Source: Firmicutes bacterium UBA5201
Lineage (GTDB): Bacteria; Bacillota; Clostridia; Peptostreptococcales; Acidaminobacteraceae
Length of the DNA stretch: 64,000 nt
Assembly (NCBI GenBank): GCA_002412775.1
Contig: DHVT01000007.1
Coordinates: 17,870 to 81,869 of the forward strand
Reading direction: 5' to 3'
Shown: positions 62,865-64,000 of the stretch, in pieces
Layout of the letters: each line of letters starts with the position of its first letter
Numbering within the stretch: position 1 is the stretch's first letter
Position numbers and translations under genes: made by a program
The notes under the pieces: generated by a model
What the model was told of the DNA's origin: nothing
The model's input: the letters and a program-made list of their open reading frames with translations, nothing else
Databases searched by the model: none

Positions 62865-63518
62865 TTACGTTTTCGATAGTAGATAGTCGGTGATCACCAT
62901 TTGTTTGATGGCTTTGGGATTGAATTTGTGAAAATTGAAAATCGTGTTGAGCACATAACCACCCCCAAAAGCATTGATCACTGTTCCGATTCCATATGAT
63001 CCCCCCAAAAATATCCCGATGATCACTATTGTGACTTCTATGATGGGACGGATGACAGAAACGCTTTTTCCAGTGATTTTCACCAGGCCCACCATCAAAC
63101 CATCTCTTGGACCTGCACCCAATTCACAACTCAGATAGATGTAAACACCGTAATTGAATAAGAAAGTTCCAATAATCAAAAAGACTATTTTCATCCCCAA
63201 TGAATCCGGGGTGCTGATCAAATTGAGCGCATCCATCCAGTCGACCAGTAGACCGATGAAGAGCATATTCAAGATTGTACCTATTCCCGGGTAAATCTTG
63301 ATGATCAAGGACAGCAGGATGATTACGACACCAGTAAGCTGTGTAACTTGACCGAAAGTCAATGGCGTTATTCTGGAAACGCCCTGATGAAAAGTACCCC
63401 ATGGGTTTGTCCCAAGATCGGCATACAATGAGAGATTGATTCCAAGTGCTATGATTACAAATCCTAGAATCAATCTAGGCAGATGTTTAAGCGTTTTTTT
63501 AAATGCGGACGAATTCAA
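62865..63518 (-). CDS. YczE/YitT-like integral membrane protein
   Basis: 217 residues with five or six transmembrane segments and the conserved ADLGTNPWGTFHQG and CELGAGPRDGLMVGL repeats of the YczE (COG2364) family. In Bacillus a relative affects surfactin/bacilysin-type production, but the biochemical role is unknown. Start chosen as TTG 63518, which has GGAGGTC seven bases before it; TTG 63533 lies on that site. Tail-to-tail with pyrD, gap zero. Confidence 0.85.
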   Translation of the reverse strand: MNSSAFKKTLKHLPRLILGFVIIALGINLSLYADLGTNPWGTFHQGVSRITPLTFGQVTQLTGVVIILLSLIIKIYPGIGTILNMLFIGLLVDWMDALNLISTPDSLGMKIVFLIIGTFLFNYGVYIYLSCELGAGPRDGLMVGLVKITGKSVSVIRPIIEVTIVIIGIFLGGSYGIGTVINAFGGGYVLNTIFNFHKFNPKAIKQMVITDYLLSKT

Positions 63519-63608
63519 GTGGATGACCTCCAATATTATTTAGGAACACTAATAATAAGATAGCACATTTTTCTTTCTTTATATAGTATAAAAAAGTGAA
63601 ATAAACTT

Positions 63609-63664
63609 AAAGATTATTCTGATCAAGCTTGTTCAAATCAAGAAATCAGAAAAGTCTTTTTTTT
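63609..63664 (+). terminator. Long imperfect terminator before the rRNA promoters
   Basis: TTCTGAT (63617-63623) pairs with ATCAGAA (63645-63651), AAAGA (63609-63613) with TCTTT (63655-63659), and inner CTTG/CAAG; T8 follows. On the plus strand it can stop pyr read-through. Nothing else was recognised in 63519-63608. Confidence 0.7.
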
Positions 63665-63673
63665 CATATGGGG

Positions 63674-63702
63674 TTGACGAACGAAACTTCAAGTGATATT
63701 AT
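63674..63702 (+). promoter_or_regulatory. rRNA operon promoter P1
   Basis: TTGACG (63674-63679), 17 bp, TATTAT (63697-63702), with TGn before the -10. Confidence 0.75.
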
Positions 63703-63792
63703 CGTAAAGCACCACAAATGTATGAGATGATTTCATGTAAATAGTTTGTTAAAAACATGTGAAAAAACATTTCAAAACATGTCGAAAAGTTA

Positions 63793-63821
63793 TTGACACT
63801 AAAATCGATAGGTGGTATCAT
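63793..63821 (+). promoter_or_regulatory. rRNA operon promoter P2
   Basis: TTGACA (63793-63798), exactly 17 bp, TATCAT (63816-63821). Upstream A-tracts with a repeated AAACATGT (63750s and 63770s) look like an UP element. Confidence 0.85.
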
Positions 63822-64000
63822 AAGAGAGTCGCCGCAAGAGATTGACGGCAACGCGAAATGGAAAATAGAACCTTGAAAATTGAACAGCTTAAATGATAAT
63901 AACCAAACGCGATTCATTCGTTGAGCGATCAACGGATAGAAAAGTGATAACGGGTTTCGAAAGAGACCAAAGAAACAAGTTAGCAACATAATGAGTCAAA
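63822..64000 (+). other. Leader of an rRNA operon (16S beyond window)
   Basis: Contains GAACCTTGAAAATTGAACAG (about 63869-63888), the boxA-like phrase common in Firmicute rRNA leaders and spacers, a GCCG/CGGC hairpin near 63830-63850, and no reading frame. The window ends at ATGAGTCAAA, probably just before the 16S 5' end. Confidence 0.75.

Noticed and set aside
63519..63533. TTG at 63533 as start of the YczE-like gene
   Set aside because: The GGAGG would then lie inside the coding sequence; TTG 63518 has correct spacing.
1..64000. CRISPR arrays, prophage, transposases
   Set aside because: No regularly spaced repeats, integrase or transposase-like proteins on either strand.

Overview
The window reads as the chromosome of a low-to-moderate-GC, Gram-positive-type bacterium of the class Clostridia. 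Supporting signs are the gene order (clpC-radA-carD-yacL-ispD-ispF-gltX-mrnC-thyX-rlmB-sigH, then the rpmG/secE/nusG, rpoBC, str, S10, spc and alpha gene blocks), strong AGGAGG ribosome binding sites, an L7Ae-family protein between rpoC and rpsL, SigH, an Ecf vitamin-transporter module after rplQ, zinc (four-cysteine) versions of S4, S14 and L36, and a pyrBI pair. A narrower placement (for example near Fusibacter/Acidaminobacter) would be a guess. No tRNA, CRISPR array, prophage or insertion sequence was seen. Nearly every base is in vertically inherited housekeeping genes.

Layout. 1-442: 3' end of an EF-G-like gene, closed by a terminator whose right arm is repeated about 100 bp downstream. 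640-4459: clpC-radA, with neither ctsR/mcsAB nor disA beside them. 4525-4920 (minus): small Cys-rich protein of unknown function. 5139-14342: carD, PIN/TRAM membrane protein, ispD-ispF, a Cys-rich small protein, gltX, mrnC, a small membrane protein, thyX, rlmB, sigH and a first tuf copy. 14618-17861: rpmG-secE-nusG-rplK-rplA and, behind an L10-type attenuator, rplJ-rplL. 18124-25373: rpoB-rpoC. 25452-30081: L7Ae-like protein, rpsL-rpsG-fusA-tuf (second copy). 30348-45857: the S10, spc and alpha operons as one nearly gap-free run from rpsJ to rplQ. 45930-50204: ecfA1-ecfA2-ecfT-truA-rplM-rpsI. 50295-57170: accessory genes (LigB/AMMECR1 fusion, GH18 protein, small membrane protein, FAD dehydrogenase, Na+-coupled amino-acid transporter). 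57281-62864: divergent pyrimidine genes, pyrBI leftward and pyrCFKD rightward. 62865-63518 (minus): YczE-like membrane protein. 63609-64000: terminator, tandem promoters and leader of an rRNA operon whose 16S gene lies just beyond the window.

Regulation is the most informative layer. Both pyr transcripts start from back-to-back promoters, and each leader carries a PyrR element, an antiterminator and a terminator that can be drawn base by base. rplJL has a classic L10 leader; rplA has an L1-like hairpin in front. The S10-operon promoter lies inside the tuf terminator hairpin and is followed by a structured leader. Five DnaA-box-like 9-mers crowd 124 bp in front of the GH18 gene. The pyrCFKD transcript has no visible terminator before it would run antisense through the YczE-like gene.

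No wholly new multi-gene system is evident. The least understood material is the GH18/small membrane protein/FAD-dehydrogenase cluster with its DnaA-box region, the 4525-4920 Cys protein, and the structured leaders at 443-590, 30155-30347 and 55618-55751.
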